Part shown: piece by piece, positions 1 to 12,258 of the stretch | Numbering within the stretch: position 1 is the stretch's first letter | Layout of the letters: every line of letters begins with the position of its first letter | Assembly: GCF_016906535.1 (NCBI RefSeq) | Contig: NC_057382.1 | Location: 2,046,001 to 2,110,000, forward strand | Length of the DNA stretch: 64,000 bases | Direction: 5' to 3' | DNA from: Rhizoctonia solani | Lineage: Eukaryota; Basidiomycota; Agaricomycetes; Cantharellales; Ceratobasidiaceae | Notes under the pieces: model-generated | Database searches by the model: none | What the model was told of the DNA's origin: nothing | What the model saw: the letters and a program-made list of their open reading frames with translations, nothing else | Translations under genes and position numbers: made by a program

Positions 1-417
1 TGGTACGCATAATCAAAGTTGAAGCGGCTTGCCTTAAATAGAACATCTTGAACGGAAATATGCCAGTGTCATCTGGGGTATAATATTTTGTATCCCTTTT
101 GTATTTAATCTCATTGCTACTACTCGCGCTATCATCTGGAGGCGGCATTTGGTTGTTAGTGGCGGTCAATGCATCTCAGTACCAAAGCGGTTTCTTTTCA
201 GAAACTGTCGAAAACGGCAATTATCGCCATATCTACATCCTCCCGTTTTAGAATAGAGCTAGCAGATAGGACCTGACTACATTGTGTTAGACTTTGAATG
301 TTCCATGACTCGTGTGTTGGTCAACTGGGTTAGAAGGAACGCCTGCGGCAGCAAGCGCTTCTGAGTGGCAACGTGATGAGGTCAGCCGAGCCCCGGCACG
401 TGATCAATAATTTCTCA
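1..417. other. 5' flank, no gene seen
   Basis: No supported coding exon or RNA gene is visible. It probably holds the promoter and 5' UTR of the A49 gene that starts at 418. A CACGTG E-box-like hexamer lies just before the ATG. Confidence 0.5.
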
Positions 418-2018
418 ATGTCGTCCTCCCTCAAACGTAAACGCGGCGCAGATCAAAGCGAAAGTGCGGCGCCCACGGCGGCTAAAGTGAAGGTGTTGGA
501 ACCATCATCTACACTTGTTGGACCGGTCTTGGGTAACAAATATGAAGTTTAATTGTTTAAAATTTCCTAACGGCCAGTCATAGCGCACTTTCCATCAGTT
601 GCGCCTCCAAACGGCACTCCTGCTCATGTGTATCGCTCCAAATACTCAGCCCCTGATGCAGCCCTTGAAAGCACATCTACTATTCTCGTTTCTGAAACTC
701 CTCAGATCGAATACGTAAGCACGAATCAGGATTATGCTGCTGCCGGACATGGATATACCTGCCAGTAAGCTTTGACTGAGGGTTATCCAGTGTGCCATTT
801 GCTAACTTATTATCAAGGTACATGGTGGCTGTTCACAACCGAAAAGACAATACTATAACATTCCGACCTGCTCCCTTGTATGACCTTACCCGCACAGTCA
901 AAGCTCTCAAGAATCTGGAGACTCAAGCTGTATCCCAAGCGCAGCGGATGCAGGCCAGGAATGCCCTTGGAGAAGCATTCGGAACAAAGAAGGCCAAGGC
1001 AGCCATTAAAGCAGCAGAGAGGAATCGGGTTGACGTCGGGGCCATGAAAGACGTTCGGGACTTCGTAGTCGATAGTGTGCGGGGTGGTACAAGTGCACTT
1101 CCTACCAAAGGTAAGTAGCTTCCCCAAGGTCCTCTGATCGAGGCGCTCAAATCACTTCTTATATTAGATGCAGTCACCGAAATGTCTCTGTCTAGTCGAC
1201 TCATTCCTACGCCTGATCTCTCTGCTTCCACACCATCCGATGCGTATCCTCTTGCCAATGTTATCCCTCCTGCCGAATTTACATCTATATCGATCCAACC
1301 ATTCCTCGCCGCTACAACTCCCGAAGACCGCCGAGCGCTGCTTCCCCATCGCCATAGTATATGGATAAACGGGCGTCTGAGGGCCTTGTTTGCTAATGGC
1401 GAGTCGGTCAGCAAATCAAAATTGTGAGCCCTAATAAACAATTTATTCAATGGGAACTAATCAGTACTTTAAGAAAATGTTTGATATATGTCTCAACTCT
1501 ATTTGCATTCCGCCAGACGGCCTCGCATACGTTATCAAAGGCCACCGGGGATCCTCGAGCCGCGCTGCGAGAACGCTTGGACTCGGCGACTGTACCTGAC
1601 TTGGTTTTCGATGGATTGCTCGAGAGGTTTACGGAAACCGCCAGAGGAGGACGGTGAGCATCTCAGTCGTCTTGATTTTACTGAAACGGATTTAGTATTT
1701 ATCGCTTGGTTTTAGGCCAACTGTAACGTCGCAAACAGAGACCAAGCTTTTCACATACCTACTTGCGCTGTGTTTGCGGATCGATGCCTTCTCGACAGTC
1801 ATCTTGCCTTTGGCAAATGATCTGAAAATCTCTCCAGTCAAGTTCGTCATTTATTATTCATTGGAATTTCATGTATTGACTGCCATTTCAGGTTGACGAC
1901 CTACTTCAAGTCACTGGGCTGCAAAATTCAAGGAACAGGGGATGAGCGCCGGGCAGTATTGACCGTTCCACTTGAATTCCCCAAACCGAGATCTATGACT
2001 AAACGAGGTGGAAAATAG
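418..2018 (+). CDS. RPA49: DNA-directed RNA polymerase I subunit A49 (RPA49)
   Basis: Subunit of nucleolar RNA polymerase I; with A34.5 it forms a TFIIF/TFIIE-like heterodimer that helps initiation and elongation of rRNA transcription. Splicing seven exons (418-532, 584-764, 818-1110, 1168-1423, 1465-1653, 1716-1841, 1892-2018) gives one clean 428-aa frame, near the family's usual length. The N-terminal dimerisation half holds QYMVAVHNRKDNTITFRPAP and a basic stretch KKAKAAIKAAERNRVDVGAM. The C-terminal tandem winged-helix half ends with LTTYFKSLGCKIQGTGDERR, a typical A49 signature, and then a basic tail TKRGGK. The ATG at 418 begins a basic MSSSLKRKRGAD segment. All introns are GT-AG and 41-62 nt. 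The family call rests on recognised motifs, not on a search; I am fairly sure. Confidence 0.88.
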
Positions 2019-2116
2019 AGGCCTATGCCCATGATTCATTGACTTCAACCGCGACATGTACCGCTGGTATACGTATATTCAATATTTACGTGTTGTCTAT
2101 AGACCACATTTTTTCC

Positions 2117-4992
2117 CTACTCTGTCAGATCGAAAACTACCTTGCTCCTCCCCTTCAATTTCAGTGTGACCCATTTTGCCTTTCCAACGTCCGTCGTTTC
2201 GATTTCTGGGTTTTGAGCACTCCCCAAGTCTCCATTCTCACCGACGAAGTTCACCTCGACACTTTTCACGGAAACCTCGGGAGTAGTCCATAAGCCCAGA
2301 ATACCGCTGCACTTGGACACTATGGTGTAGCTCCAATCGCTTCCTTTACCGCTGACTCGAGTTTCAGTGATCCCCTGAGAAGCCAAGTATTTGTCTACTA
2401 GCCCGGGACACGCGACTTTACCCTGGTCCCCGAGTGAGCTGATTTCGACCACACCAACAGTAGCCCAGCCGAGAGGATCAAGTTCAATTCGAATAGGCGC
2501 AGCGGGGTGGAGTGTATTGGATATGTCATGCAGCACAACTCGCTCGTTTGCTGGGTTACTAGATTGGATGTAGAGTACCACCGCCGACACTGAGTTTGAA
2601 GGGACACCTAATGCTTGTGCGATATCGGAAGCTGTAATGAATTCCACTAGCTATTGCATTCACGGATATCATTAGTCGCTAGACAGTCCAGATAAACAAA
2701 GTTCCGACTTTACCCTTCCTTCCCCGGACTGTACATTCCAGATCCCGACTGTCTTGTCAACGTAAACTTTGAGGCCTCTACCTACTCCGGCGCACATGAC
2801 TCGTGGATCGAATACGTCGTTGAGTACGGTAAATGCGGTCGAGGCTTGAACAACTATGCTAGGTGATGGACCCGGCGCTGTATCGCCTACCATCTTCGTG
2901 AGGATTTCGGGATTCGACTTGCCAGGAGCATCTATCGTGCCAGCCCATTACTTGTATGTCACTCCCTTTACCGAATACAAACACTAACCTGTAATCGTTA
3001 CCGGGCCGGTACCAAATACACGAAACGATGCATGGAATGAGCCCTATTGTCCCAACGTCGAGTCAACAAGTGGGTGGCTATATGTAAGCTATTGTTAGTT
3101 ACCTGAGATATCCCGGTGTTGGTATTATGCACTTCCCCATCCGATGAAATGTAAGGATGGGTTTGAAACTAGTAGATCCGTAGATGAGTCATGAGTACTC
3201 GGAGCGGGTTTATTGAATGGATATTACCATATCAAGGTCAGGTTGGACGTCAAGCTCATTCAATAGAAGCGCATTTATGCTGTTAAAGTCAGTTGGTTAG
3301 TCATTTCAGAAGGCAAGCTTGGATTGAACTGGTTGCGAACGTATTTGTGAAGACGTGGTATCTGTGCGAGTCGGGCTCGTTGGGATAATCTAACTTATAA
3401 ATGAGCAATGGAGCCTTTTCAATCATAAAACGAATACCCACAATCATCGCTGTTTCTCACAACCCGCTTTACTCCTTTTCCACAGAGACCGATCTCTCCG
3501 AGCAGAACTCTCGGTGTCATTCCCATGCACCATATGACATTCGCTGCACCGAACGCTTCCAATGCTGCAGAAGTCACAGCCTGGACATAGGCCTTTCTCA
3601 ACATGACGATATCCACCGAGCTTCCGAATATTTCTTCGCCAGACTTCGAGTAGGTAACTTCTATAGCAGAGACGATATGGTCCATAGATGCCATGTTGTC
3701 ACACTTTGTAAACGTTATGCCGGCGGTACGAAGAGTTGCATAGTAGTCATTGAAAAAGTTTTGAACCGAGTCAGGGTGGGGTATGTAGTCTGGTTTGCGT
3801 AAGTGCGCCATTGCAAAGCATGTAGGCAAATACATTACATTCGAATCCCTCTTCTTCGGCCGGGCCGGGATACCCATCCTTCGTAACCTTGACTAGGCTA
3901 TATTGACTCGCAAACTTGCTCGGTTCTACTCCTTGCCAGTAGCCTTGTATAGTATGCCAGACGCCGACATGCGCTACCCCGTACTTGTCTTTTGCCGTCT
4001 TGACTAGTTCGCCCAAGCTCCCGATCTTGTCCAAGAACAGTCGTTTAGAATCAAAGGATTGAAGCCTGAAGGACTTTACGTCTTGCCATGCATCATCGAT
4101 CAAGAATGCTGCTGGCCGAGTCCCAATTGAATGGAAGTGCTCCAGAGCTTTCAGTGCAGATGCGCCTGTCGTTGGGGTTGGAGGTTGGAGAGAGTTCCAG
4201 GTACAACTGTCGTGCTACGGGTTTTAGACTCCGGGAAAGCTTTGAGACTTGAATCAAACGAGCGTTTAACTCACTAGGTCAATTTGCTCTCAAAGATATA
4301 GGAGTTGAGTGTAGGTGTGTTGACAAGAGGGCCTGGGACGTTAAGTAGTAGACGCGCCTGTACGACAGAGGCTTTGATAGCAGAGTTGATGTCCTTGGCG
4401 ATAGTAACCACTACTTGACCTGTCTCGGTTGCTGAGTGGCTCCTCTCAAAACGAGCAAAAATTAAATCCTTCTCTGGCTCGAACAGTGGGCCGCGGAGTG
4501 TTCCCATACACGCATCAGTCGTCAGTGGGAGTAGTGCTACGACGTGCTTCGAGCTGCGGAGTGCTAGTATCTGCGTATCTGTATGGCTTGGAAGTAAACC
4601 GTCTTGGTGCGCAAAGAGCCAATAGCATCTACAGGCGGAAGCGAATAACGCAGAAGGTTAGATTAAATCTAGGAATGCGCACATAACTCACTTGTCTCGA
4701 GTAAGTCGCAGAGCACTGGTAATGCTTCCTCCGGGTCGCCCAAGATTGAAGCTAGACACAATAGGAGTCGTTGACCGAGAATATTCATCCTCACTTTGAA
4801 GTGAAAATAGAAGGATATAAGTATAGAAATTATCAGATGGTTTTGGAGGTACTAGGTCAATATGAGCACCCGAAGTCGCCAAACTAGGAAGATGCTCTAG
4901 CAGTAGATCCATAACTGGCAAGATTCCGAAAATATTACTTTGATTGTGTCCCGAGTCCAGGCAGTAAGAGTAGTCAAGTTCATATCAGTCAT
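2117..4992 (-). CDS. GH36 / raffinose-synthase (SIP)-like glycoside hydrolase
   Basis: Fungal member of the raffinose synthase/seed-imbibition (alkaline alpha-galactosidase) branch of GH36, acting on alpha-galactosides such as raffinose-family oligosaccharides. Visible in order: FLIDDAWQDVKSF, GVAHVGVWHTIQGYWQGVEP, SLVKVTKDGYPGP, a RVVRNSDDY segment with the acid pair typical of the family, NALLLNELDVQPDLDMFQTH, a glycine/valine-rich beta domain and the C-terminal KSVEVNFVGENGDLG. About ten exons with short GT-AG introns; the stop is at 2117-2119. The start is unresolved: ATGs at 4992 and 4983 open MTDMNLTTLTAWTRDTIK, but joining this to the next segment (MDLLLEHLPSL, from 4914) needs a frame change, perhaps one missing T in the TTTT run near 4930. 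A shorter start at 4914 is possible. No signal peptide is seen. Substrate is inferred from family only. Confidence 0.75.
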
Positions 4993-5276
4993 CGCGCCAA
5001 AAGAAATACTGAAGCGTACGATTGATATGACTAATGCTGACCTACCCCGAGTAAACGCCGACTCAGATTAATCAAAACTTGAAGTCCACGTAATTAATCA
5101 GTGTAGTTACTGAGGTTGCGTATACCTGGCCGCGACAAATAACGCGAGTAGTCGCAGCAACTGAACAACAGGATCAAGTACGCATACACCTATGGGGGTC
5201 AACACTGTCAATTATTCAGCATACATGTGAACAAGTTAGGGCTCATGGCTTTGCCATGCATTCAAAAGAACAAATT

Positions 5277-6618
5277 TTAAACTTTCCCAACTCGTACAAC
5301 CGAAGGCGTGAGTGATTCTTTAAGTCTATCCTCTGGGACATCCTTGTGTACCGAATCAATTATGGACCCATGCCTTGCAGCATAATCTTTCATCCCTACA
5401 TCCACAGCACAATCAACAACCTTCTTTGAAACAAACTAAATATAGCTCACTTCGAAGTTCCTCGGCCAAAAGCCGGCTCTGTACATCCAGTCTCTGGGGC
5501 ATGATATTTTTCCTCGGAACCTTCGGAGAAAACTCTAATCTTTCTACGCCCAATTCTTTGAGCGTTTTCCTCTCAACCAACGAGAACTCAGATGGATCGG
5601 AACGGTTAAAGTTGAATGGCTCCTTGAGGGATACTGGCGGGTTCGTTATGAACCTAATCGAACGAGTATGATTTTTGGATGCAGAGTGAAGTAGGAGAGG
5701 ATGCAAGAGGATTACATCTCCGCGTTCTGTTCAATATTAGTTTAGACACCTTTTACCGATCGGGAATGTTACGGACCTCCTGTCATCTCGGTAAACACAT
5801 TACACTCATTCAAACGGGCGCCGAAATCAAACTTCCCTTGCCCTGGGCCCATTCCTGGAGCAACACCCTCAGGGTGATCACGCAGCCAGCGGGCAATAGC
5901 CCCAATACTGTCTTCTGCGATATACGTTCCTCCTCCACGGGGCTATGTGTGTATTATTTTCGGGGGAAATGCGAGCAGAATTGAAAATAGGCCTACTTTA
6001 ATATCACTGTAAAGAGGGATAACCAAGAGACCTTGTTCTGGAGAGTCAAGGAAGTGAAGGAAAAAATCCCCGTCGCAGTGCCTGAGCAGATCCTAAGAGT
6101 AATAAAGGGAATATAGTCGGTAGGACGAACCAGTTGTCAAGCTCCTGAGGCCTAATATCCTCTTTCTCCCACCTCTCAGTTCCTAAATTGGTTATCATGC
6201 CTAGATGCATTGGATCTGTAACGTGCTCCGGAAAAAGGAAAACAAAAGACACTAACTGTCGCGCCATTCTTTACAATAATCTGATATTTTCTCTTCCCCG
6301 CCAACCAACTCGCATATGGCACCCCACGCATTAGGGGCGACTTCTTTGGCCAGGACCTTTCGGTGCCATGGCTGATGTATGCGCTCTTGTGTCCAAGTAG
6401 ACTTATCACTCGGATCAAATCCAAGCCTAATCCAGATGTCTTGTGTAGCACGGGTGATCCACTCATCCTACAATTTGGGTAGATAACTAGTAATTTGGAT
6501 GTCTGGGCAGAGAATATGTATCTACCTTGAGAGCTTTTTTGATGACTACATATCCGTGCGTCATAAAAAAGTCTATCTGCTCGGCTGTATATACGAATTC
6601 ATAATCTGGGCATTGCAT
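5277..6618 (-). CDS. Phytanoyl-CoA dioxygenase (PhyH) family protein
   Basis: Fe(II)/2-oxoglutarate-dependent oxygenase of the PhyH family; the substrate cannot be told from sequence. Seven exons on the minus strand (6526-6618, 6257-6467, 6131-6200, 5997-6081, 5777-5942, 5451-5726, 5277-5395) splice to an uninterrupted 339-aa protein. It begins MQCPDYEFVYTAEQIDFFMT with the usual N-terminal helix. The iron site is visible: NWHCDGDFFLHFLDSPEQG gives the His-x-Asp pair, and GDVILLHPLLLHSASKNHT gives the distal His followed by an Arg (SIRFITNPP) that would hold 2-oxoglutarate. The last intron (5396-5450) was chosen because it opens a coherent tail ending VVRVGKV; reading straight through would stop at 5413. 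No targeting signal is evident. It lies between the GH36-like and methyltransferase genes on the same strand, without sign of co-regulation. Confidence 0.85.
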
Positions 6619-7347
6619 GAACTAGTGGCAAGTACTGACGACTGAGGTACTCATACCGCTGCACCATTATATCGAGAAGAAGTCAAGGTCAAAATATGGG
6701 TTTAGCGACGTTGATTGTCGTTGTGGGGCGTGGAGGTGGCGACTCTTATAGCATTTCGGTGCACCGGTTGTAGCTCCCGTTTGGGTTAAACTCCAAAAGG
6801 TTAATACCATTGCGGTGAATTCAAAAATCATAGAGTCAAGCGGTAGTCTCTGAGTAAGCATACTGCAGATCGATCGGCTGATGACACCGGTGGATCTTGG
6901 GTGGGATATGATTGATCGTATTCTTCGGAGAGCTAGCGGAACTGTGAGAGATGCGAAAGACCCGTTTACCGCGCTCCCAAAGTACGTCAATAAAGATATC
7001 TAACTTAATTTGAGGAAGAGAGAGTGAAGAGTGGCTTGTTACGTAATCAGCTTTCTTACTGTTACCTTGCCAGTCTGAATCAATGCATTACTCGCGATCG
7101 TTACTGCTACTATCCACCATTGCTTGTCCCCTTAAGGAGCCCTTGCTCAGCAGAAATCCCGTATCTACTTATTCTCAACCGCCGAATACAAGTGATGCTC
7201 AATATCTCTCTGCCTTGCATCTGTTCAGAATTCGCTTAGCACAAACTAAAATTGCCGTATTTTTTTGAAAATATCCCAAAGACGAATTCAACGGTAAATG
7301 TGGTGAGTGATATGCAAACGCTTGAATCAAACATACTACGTCATCAT
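6619..7347. other. Intergenic, no gene seen
   Basis: Between two minus-strand genes. Only short open frames without family features; I support nothing here beyond the PhyH gene promoter and the methyltransferase 3' end. Confidence 0.45.
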
Positions 7348-8399
7348 CTACATTGGGGCAATTGCCCAGAATCTTATCCTCACAGCCATAAAACCCCACG
7401 TGCCCGTTTCATCTTTATGGTCAAACTCGCAAACTCTACTCATCTCTTGGATGATGTCTTCTGCTTCGTCGTCGTCAACATGTTTGAGGTATGAGACCCG
7501 AAAAACCGAACGAAGAAAGTCTATCATGGATCCAGGGAGGGTGTTGATCGAGGGGTTCAATGAGATGTCCTCCACTCTGAATCCTTCCGATTCGAGTATC
7601 TACGTTATTGGTCGATTCCACTTTTAAGTAAAATAACCTTGGTCTGACCAGGCAAAGCTCACTTTCTTATACTCTTCGGCTCGAGGAAGAAAACATGGTT
7701 CATGAACCGGTTTTCCACGGCTTTTGAGTATCTGGGCCACAACGGATCGTAGACCTAATATGAAATAGTGCATTAGCTAAGTACAACAGCTTGAATATGC
7801 TTACCCAATGCGGCCATGTACCCTCCAAAGTCGCCAATAAACCGGCCCCCAGGCTTCAGGAGGGCCTTCGCACCTCTCACCACGCCACGTGGATCTCGTT
7901 TACACCAGTGAAGGACAGCATTCGTGAACACCGCTATTACCAATACAGAATCAATCTTAGGTGATTTAATACGAGTAACATAAAAACCCTAACCATCAAA
8001 TGTTCCAGTAAGGTGTTTGAACTCGTTAGGTATTGCAAGGTCCTGTATGTCGCAGAGAATGGAATTTTTGAGCCCATTTGCCTTGGCCTTTTCGAGCTAT
8101 GAATGTTACCAAGATATGAATATACTCAATAGATAAGCAGATACAACTACTAAGCCCATACGTACCATACTCTCGGTGGAGTCTATCCCCAAAACTAGCC
8201 CCTCAGGTCCAACGATTCTTTCGATACGCAGAGTTAGTTCACCGGTGCCACAACCTAGATCTACGATCCGTTCGCCAGGCTTGGCGGAAAGTAAATCCAA
8301 CACGGGTTTGGTGTACTCATCAGAGTAGACAAAAGCGGCACCTTTGTTATACAGAGCGGGCTTCCAGTCGCATTCGGCGGTGCGATTGGGCGCATTCAT
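7348..8399 (-). CDS. Class I SAM-dependent methyltransferase
   Basis: Rossmann-fold methyltransferase using S-adenosylmethionine; acceptor unknown. Five exons (8166-8399, 7994-8096, 7805-7933, 7663-7754, 7348-7599) give an intact 269-aa protein. Motif I is VDLGCGTGELTLRI, followed by the acidic loop LVLGIDSTESM (motif post-I), the DAVFTNAVLHW segment (motif IV/post-II), and LLKPGGRFIGDFGG (motif for the beta-5 strand). The C-terminal end runs GTWGFMAVRIRFWAIAPM. The N-terminal ALYNKGAAFVYSDEYTKPVLDLL resembles trans-aconitate/arsenite-type small-molecule methyltransferases found in fungi. No membrane segment or signal peptide is present, so a cytosolic enzyme is likely. Start chosen as the only upstream ATG in frame. 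Confidence 0.85.
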
Positions 8400-10061
8400 A
8401 ATTCGTGGAATGCAATGCTTGGCTTGGGGGGGCTTGTGATATGTTATGGAAGGATGTGTATACCGAACGAACTGTGTATATATAGGAGTATACGTGTATA
8501 GAAAAGAAGATCAGGGGCCGTCGAGGAAAACTGAGACAAACCGAAAGGGACGGGGAGCGGAGATGCCCGACCGCGAGTGATTCTCGCGAGTGGGTGATTG
8601 AACTGAGTTCGGAATCCGTGGTGTGATGGGCGAGAAGAAATGGCTGAAAACCGATATTATCAAAGCACGCGCCACCGTACAATATAGGTATACCGGATTT
8701 CCACAGGAAATGGGCTTTCTAACAAAATGTGTTAAAAAAGGTCTATGTAAACATCCGGAAATTTTGACCCAAATAAGCGCATAGACCGTTTTTAGTATGA
8801 CTCCGACCGATTTTTTGAGGAAGCCGCAGAAATCCTAAAGATACATACCACACGGATGCTCTATTAGTTCTGGAGGGATAGCGCCTCGAAGATGGTGAAT
8901 ATGGACTATGTGCATATGACTGTATGCAATGCGTGTTCGTCTGGTAAAGTTTCTCGGCTAACTTGATGGGAAAATGCGAGTTTGACTTCAGTTACAAGTG
9001 TTTGTAATATACACCCCTCTGTGTGAATAAATAGTAGGTTACTGGCTATATCAGCAACTAACGCGATGCCCTCCTGAGTGGCCACATGGTCTTATTCTCG
9101 TACAAAATATAGTATCTGCCCATATATACTTGAATCGAAAGGACGACATATGTAGCGGAAAATGGCCTCTATATGCATGTATAATACCGATAAATAGCAA
9201 TGCTAACTTGAGTCGATTGTTATCGGGCAAGTTTGGTACATACATCTCAATCCAAACCATCTTATTTGTACCACCAATAGACACTAATTTATTAATTGTG
9301 CAATTGGTACAGACAAGCTCGTCACACACATCAACGAGAGACATTGATTGAACGTATTTGCATGGTCGCTAATCGATTAATCATTTATTATTTGTGATAT
9401 TCAAATAGAGCAGAAACTACGAAGGTAGTCGTTTGATATCAGATTGACCCGAGTGATTGATATCCTAGTATCAATTGATCATAGTAGACGTTGCTCCACA
9501 TTCATTTAATTCTGGGTGTACCAGTGACATGCCATACTCATGTGTGTAGGGGTCCGGTCATGAACAAATCAATGCCGAAGATAACGTACTGCATCAATGA
9601 GTTTGAGGGGAAAGCTCCAGATCTGATATGCTGATAAATCCGCAGGCGCAATGGATACTATGAACTTATATGGGGCACTTGCATTCACTATTCCAAACAT
9701 AAAACCGAGTCTAAAAGAAACTCGATCCTGTGCACTGAATTTGTATTCGTATTACAGCTCTCTCCAAACTCTGTGAATTTTGTCTTAGTATCTGGGGTTG
9801 CTGCAATATGACTGCAGATTAACTTGGCCAGAGGGAACTGCGCCGTGTCTGACGAACAGCCATCTCGCTCTGAACGAATCGCCTCATCAGTGGCTGTGCG
9901 TTCTACGATCGGCATGGCACGTGGACGGCGGTTCCTAAATCAGATGCCCTGAGTTGATTTTCTACCCAGCCTCCACTCGATTGGTATATGTTTGGGGTAT
10001 AAACTCCCGGCTTGTCCATACCCCCACCTGCCTCCCTTCTGAACTTGCCCTCCTTAGTGAT
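8400..10061. other. Gene-free interval
   Basis: About 1.7 kb between divergently oriented genes. It is AT-rich with several short palindromic and ATTTAT-type stretches. I see no exon with recognisable protein features and no tRNA. It would contain the promoters of the methyltransferase (left) and AIG1-like gene (right). Confidence 0.45.
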
Positions 10062-11100
10062 ATGACTGTCTGGACTGCGCTTGGAGTGCACACGCCGTTC
10101 GATCCGACGTGTACACTGGTGACATCACATGTCTTCTCCCCAGGTGTTCTTGCGGGGATCCGTCTCGCCCTGGCCGTATATTCACTGACCGCTTTGATCG
10201 TCAATATTATATGGCAGGCTGTTGTAGTAGACACAATCGACCAGTGAGCTCTCAAAAATACTACAGATCTATGTTCATAGATACCAACTATTCCAAATAG
10301 GTTCTTCTCGTACTTTACAAACCTGACATATATTGGACTGTGCTCCTACATGTGGGCTTCATCCGTACAAACCATAGCCTATGCCCGACACGCTCGGCGC
10401 TTTCACACCAAGTCCGGAGCACAACGTGAATATCCTCTCCAACGGTGGCCCCGTATCCTACAATTTTGCACCTCCTGCTCTGGTCCACTGTTACAACATT
10501 TCGTGAGTAAAGCCTTCTTCTTATTCTTAGAACCGGGGTTTCTAAACTTCCTGGTGATTATAGCTTTCATCGTAACCGTCGTTTACTGGATTCTACTGGC
10601 CTCTTCCGAGACCTTCGCGACGCGGTATTCCAGTAAGGAATTTCTTTGTCATCTTGTCCCTTAATAACGAAGTCCTCTTTCCAGGTTGGAATAATATCAC
10701 CGTGCACGCTATGAACTCTGGGTTTGCTCTCTTTGAAATTTTGTTTACTCGTGCGGGACCCATGCCATGGTCTCACATTCCTTTCTTGATCCTCTTGCTG
10801 GGGGCTATCTGGGCGTCGCGTATGTCACTTATGCAACCCAAGGATTCTACAGTGAGTGAATCTTCCATTTCAAAATAGAAATGTAAGCCATATGATTTTT
10901 ACACTCGCTTACTAGCCTACTCCTTCCTGGACCCAAAAAAGCAAGGGGGTCTCCTCGCCGCATATATTGTTGGAATCGGCGCTGCGGCAATAGTTATCTT
11001 TGCGATCGTTTGGTGCATCTGTTGGATCCGAAACCGGATTTGGAGGAGAGATACGGCCGAGAAGTATGATGTAGTTCCTCTAGGCGACGTAAAAGCATAA
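10062..11100 (+). CDS. AIG1/FAR-17a-like multi-pass membrane protein, frame broken twice
   Basis: Predicted integral membrane protein resembling the androgen-induced gene 1 / FAR-17a family, whose animal members hydrolyse FAHFA lipids; the fungal role is unknown. Exons 10062-10243, 10301-10502, 10564-10632, 10685-10851 and 10916-11100 contain about six hydrophobic helices: VLAGIRLALAVYSLTALIV, FFSYFTNLTYIGLCSYMWAS, FIVTVVYWILLASSETF, a helix after WNNITVHAMNSGFALFEI, VAYVTYATQGFYTYSFLDP, and IVGIGAAAIVIFAIVWCICW. The tail is short and charged. The exons sum to 805 nt, not a multiple of three. The frame changes after LQRWPRILQF (TTTT run at 10464-10467) and again in a G run at 10800-10804; one missing base at each would make 268 codons continuous. 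Either two consensus errors or a recent pseudogene. Family assignment is moderate. Confidence 0.55.
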
Positions 11101-11776
11101 ATTTAGAAGCTTCATTTTGGACTCCTTAAGGTTTTCTTTCTTTTTTCCATACGGGTTGGCATGTAATGATATGCCGAGCGGTGTATTCCGTGAGGGTTGT
11201 CTTAAAATATATCGATTCTGATATATCTCTCGAGCCGGGTCTGCCAAAGGGCAATGAACTTATGAAGTTGGATTTCTTATAGAAAGCTCACGCGAATGTG
11301 CACATGACAGTTCGCATGTAGCTCCCGTATTGTTTATATATAGACGTGTATTGAAAAAAGGTGTACGTGATTTCAAATGGACTAGAAATGGGGCTAGTAA
11401 GTAACAGTAACAAGAACGTAGTTGATTTTGACAAGGTCATGGTCGGTTGAACACCAGGAACCATTGTGTCTCTTGTGACTAGAAATTAACTCCAAACAAG
11501 GGCTAATATTTTAAACGGGGGTACCCCGAGCAGGCTATTGAACGTCTCCATTGCCAGTACTGCTTCCGAGTCTGCTTCCATGTGAATTTCACAGTAAACC
11601 ACAACAATGGGACCACAATGCGATGGGACTTAGTGATATGTAGTAACCGTTTGTGACAATGCCTATGAGCTGTCCCCTGAAAAATATGCTTAACAAGATG
11701 TATGTGCCCCAAAATGGATACACATGCTGTGCTCCAGTCATTCCATACCTAAGATTCCAATAAAATGACAAAAATG

Positions 11777-11848
11777 TGCCCTCACCAGGGATCGAACCTA
11801 GGACCTCATCATTACTAGTGATGCGCTCTACCACTGAGCCATAAGGGC
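11777..11848 (-). tRNA. tRNA-Thr (AGT)
   Basis: 72-nt cloverleaf on the minus strand. Acceptor stem GCCCTTA pairs with TGAGGGC; D arm GCTC-AGTGGTA-GAGC; anticodon stem CATCA/TGATG with loop CTAGTAA, so anticodon AGT; T arm CTAGG-TTCGATC-CCTGG; discriminator A. No intron. An identical copy lies at 50985-51056. Confidence 0.93.
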
Positions 11849-12106
11849 TGATATATAATTGAAAATTAAACTTCCCATCGCTGTTCCAATCACAGCTTGC
11901 TGGATGACCATGTGTAGGACTTACTGTAGCCAGGAAGGGGTAACCAATACCTCACTTTTGAATGGTAGCATGCTTAGTAAGAACCGATGTAATAAACACC
12001 CTGGGATGGGACTCTCTTACGTTCATTTCGAGTTTCTTGGTACACTTGAAGCATGGCTATAATCTGATACCGGTACCAACATAAAATTTTTGAAAGACAC
12101 GTAGAG

Positions 12107-12258
12107 CTAGACGATATTGTATCTCAGCTCTACTATATGGTAGTGAACTTTTGTGTATACTGTACCTAGACGATATTGTATCTACAGGATTATAAGCATA
12201 CATGAACAGAATAGAAAGATATGATACGTACCTCAGCTCTACTATATGGTAGTGAACT
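12107..12258 (+). repeat. Two interleaved short direct repeats
   Basis: An 18-bp unit (CTAGACGATATTGTATCT) occurs at 12107-12124 and 12166-12183. A 27-bp unit, starting CTCAGCTCTACTATATGG, occurs at 12123-12149 and 12232-12258. In the first position the two units abut; in the second they are separated by about 48 bp, as if a block had been copied and then split by an insertion. Confidence 0.75.
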
